A DNA stretch of 64,000 bases from Planctomycetota bacterium (GTDB lineage Bacteria > Planctomycetota > Planctomycetia > Pirellulales > Pirellulaceae), in NCBI GenBank assembly GCA_963204915.1, contig CAUJHS010000117.1, positions 62,001-126,000 of the forward strand. Reading direction: 5' to 3'. Position numbers and translations under genes: made by a program. Each line of letters starts with the position of its first letter. The first letter of the stretch is position 1. Under the pieces are notes generated by a model. That model was given only the letters and a program-made list of their open reading frames with translations. It did no database searches and was not told the origin of the DNA. This document shows positions 62,410 to 64,000 of the stretch, one piece after another.

Positions 62410-64000
62410 CTTCCCGCTCCTGCACCGCGGGTGCGTCCTAAACGCAGCAACTCAATTTCCGCCGCTGCTTTTTGCATCAATCGAGGGTCGTCAAGTCGCG
62501 AGAACTTAGCGCCCAGGCGGACCAATTCGCGTTGGAAATCCGCGAATGCGACCGTCTCAGAGGCCGCTTGCGCCTCTACGGAAGACGCAGCGCAAATCTC
62601 GACAAACATCACGCGATGATGTTCCGCCCGCGCTACCCGGACGACATCGAGCAAACTTTCGCGATCCGCCGGATGTTCGGGCACGGCCCCGATCACAATA
62701 AACAACTCGTTGTCGTTCGCGTGAGCCACTCTCGCAAGTAAACCTCGATGCATGGAGTGCGCGGCATTCCGGGCTTCCTCAGTTAGGGCCGCTTGCTGGC
62801 GAGGCAGTACGGTAAGGTCAACCATGCCGGGATGTTCTTCGAGTAATCGCCGACAACGCTCGCGAAATAAAGAGTCGTCAAACTGGAGCCGTAGGGCGAC
62901 ACCAGGCCCGCCGCCATACAAGGTGGACAGCGCCGACGCGAGTTGTTGGCGTTGCGCAACGGATTTGCGGCAGCGCCTACGGGTAAACGCTGACAGCTTG
63001 GGTGGATTGATCGCCTCATCAAAGAGTTCAGGAAAGCGGCGCGCCCCGCAGGTCCAGGCCAATGGAATCAATATATTCAGGTTGACCCCTTCGACCGAAA
63101 GAGGGCGTGAAAACGATAACCACCGAAGCAACAGCCGGGTCAGATGACGTTCGCCCAGACCATGCGGCGTCCACATTGGTTCGGTTTGCGAAACGATCAA
63201 AGACGCGACGGGATCGCCATCGGACAACAACAATCGGGCAAGTGACGAACTGGCGGCAATGATCTTGTCTGCCGGCGCCGGACCAGGTCGCCCGATATAC
63301 CATGCGGGTGAAAGATCGGCCAGTAATGTCGCTCGGATCGGCGCTTCGCTTTCGTATTCACAGGTCATCAGCCTTCCTAGTCGAGCCGTCGCTTTCCAAG
63401 CGATCGACCGCGGCGGGTCGCCAGGTTGGTATTCGCGAATGCCGAGTAGTTCGGTACTGTAGCCGGCCCGACGGTGTCGATGGGTTCCCGGCAACATCTG
63501 TACATTTTGCTGCTTGAGAACTGAGACCGTGGGCTGCGGTCGCACCAAGAAGGGCAGGACCGTCACATCCTGATACAGCGGCGCAAACCAGTGCAAGCGA
63601 AACAACCCTTGAGAATCACTCAACGTTACTTGCACACCGGGGAGCGAGGTGCGCGTCGTAATGGCGGGCCGCAGGACATATCGCCAAACCACGTAACCGG
63701 CGCTCTGTACGTCGGTCACATGCGCCGGAGAACCGTCGATCCACGGAATCTCTTGCGGTACGGCGTCCTCGAAGCGGCAACGTAGTCCCCTCAAACGAGA
63801 CGAAAGAAACACTTCCACCTCGACCTGCGCCTCTTGCTCAATGACCAGGATGTGCGATGCCCGCGTTTGTCCATTCACGCGCCGCCGGCAGGGAGTGAAC
63901 TCGTGCGAAACTCCAGCGGTGCGAAGGCGAAAGTTCAACCATTCCAGGGCAATCCATACAAGCATGGTGAGCCCGCTTAAAGCCAAGGGCTCCTGGCGCA
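62406..64000 (-). CDS. DUF58 domain protein, 5'-truncated by window edge
   Basis: The frame runs to the end of the window, so the gene starts beyond it; an in-frame TTG lies at 63986. The visible part of about 530 codons begins with the end of a membrane helix, then a beta domain (VEVEVFLSSRLRGLRCRF). The DUF58 signature is STELLGIREYQPGDPPRSIAWKATARLGRLMTCEYE, followed by a von Willebrand A-like region (TLLADLSPAWYIG). DUF58 proteins usually sit in MoxR-AAA/vWA operons thought to fold or insert metal-enzyme complexes; the MoxR gene would be outside this window. The downstream membrane gene overlaps by four bases. Confidence 0.88.
   Translation of the reverse strand, partial: RQEPLALSGLTMLVWIALEWLNFRLRTAGVSHEFTPCRRRVNGQTRASHILVIEQEAQVEVEVFLSSRLRGLRCRFEDAVPQEIPWIDGSPAHVTDVQSAGYVVWRYVLRPAITTRTSLPGVQVTLSDSQGLFRLHWFAPLYQDVTVLPFLVRPQPTVSVLKQQNVQMLPGTHRHRRAGYSTELLGIREYQPGDPPRSIAWKATARLGRLMTCEYESEAPIRATLLADLSPAWYIGRPGPAPADKIIAASSSLARLLLSDGDPVASLIVSQTEPMWTPHGLGERHLTRLLLRWLSFSRPLSVEGVNLNILIPLAWTCGARRFPELFDEAINPPKLSAFTRRRCRKSVAQRQQLASALSTLYGGGPGVALRLQFDDSLFRERCRRLLEEHPGMVDLTVLPRQQAALTEEARNAAHSMHRGLLARVAHANDNELFIVIGAVPEHPADRESLLDVVRVARAEHHRVMFVEICAASSVEAQAASETVAFADFQRELVRLGAKFSRLDDPRLMQKAAAEIELLRLGRTRGAGAGR

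Overview
The window is ordinary chromosome from a planctomycete, most likely of the order Pirellulales. This is inferred from gene content, not from a marker gene. Pointers include three DUF1501 proteins, two DUF1559 (H-X9-DG) pseudopilins, LEPR-XLL-type N-termini on large surface proteins, two ECF sigma factor/Ser-Thr kinase pairs, Cys-type sulfatases, a cytochrome c/SUMF1 fusion, DUF1080 and LamG secreted proteins, and GC-rich codon use. I recognised no tRNA, rRNA, CRISPR array, transposase or phage gene.

Layout. 1-9.7 kb: end of a c-type cytochrome gene, a DEDD exonuclease, a secreted DUF1080 hydrolase, ApbE, a membrane protein, a secreted DJ-1/cadherin/RTX protein, and an ECF sigma-kinase pair whose genes overlap by four bases. 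9.8-16.4 kb (minus strand): DUF1501, neutral ceramidase, sulfatase and a sialidase-subtilase fusion. The last three look like one operon for breaking down sulfated or sialylated glycoconjugates, possibly glycosphingolipids. 16.5-24 kb (plus): an unknown protein, RfbD, two DUF1559 pseudopilins and a J-like/zinc-ribbon/PilM fusion, closed by a palindromic intergenic element. 24-32 kb (minus): DUF1559-like lipoprotein, an Hsp70-DUF2760 pair, an SHD1 membrane protein and an S1-domain protein. 32-45 kb: unknown protein, DUF72, DUF1501, an osmolyte ABC transporter (binding protein-permease fusion plus ATPase), Maf, ExbD-like protein, GH62-type arabinofuranosidase, DUF1501, a leucine-rich-repeat protein and the cytochrome/SUMF1 fusion. 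45-50.4 kb: a Pro/Ala-rich LEPR-XLL surface protein, then a second ECF sigma-kinase pair. 50.5-55.9 kb (minus): the flagellar export block fliL-fliN-fliO-fliP-fliQ-fliR-flhB. 56-64 kb: methyltransferase, sulfatase, LamG protein, a LysR regulator facing a 74-residue protein, then a minus-strand set of DUF58, two membrane proteins and a metallophosphoesterase.

How the parts fit. Most of the window serves the cell surface: secreted hydrolases, adhesin-like proteins, pseudopilins with a possible platform protein, and flagellar export. Regulation is by ECF-kinase pairs and one LysR protein. Nothing here is a recognisable defence system or biosynthetic cluster. The best candidates for something new are the PilM fusion beside the pseudopilins, the sialidase-subtilase fusion with its ceramidase/sulfatase neighbours, the secreted DJ-1/RTX fusion, and the LEPR-XLL protein with a C-terminal hydrophobic-plus-arginine tail.
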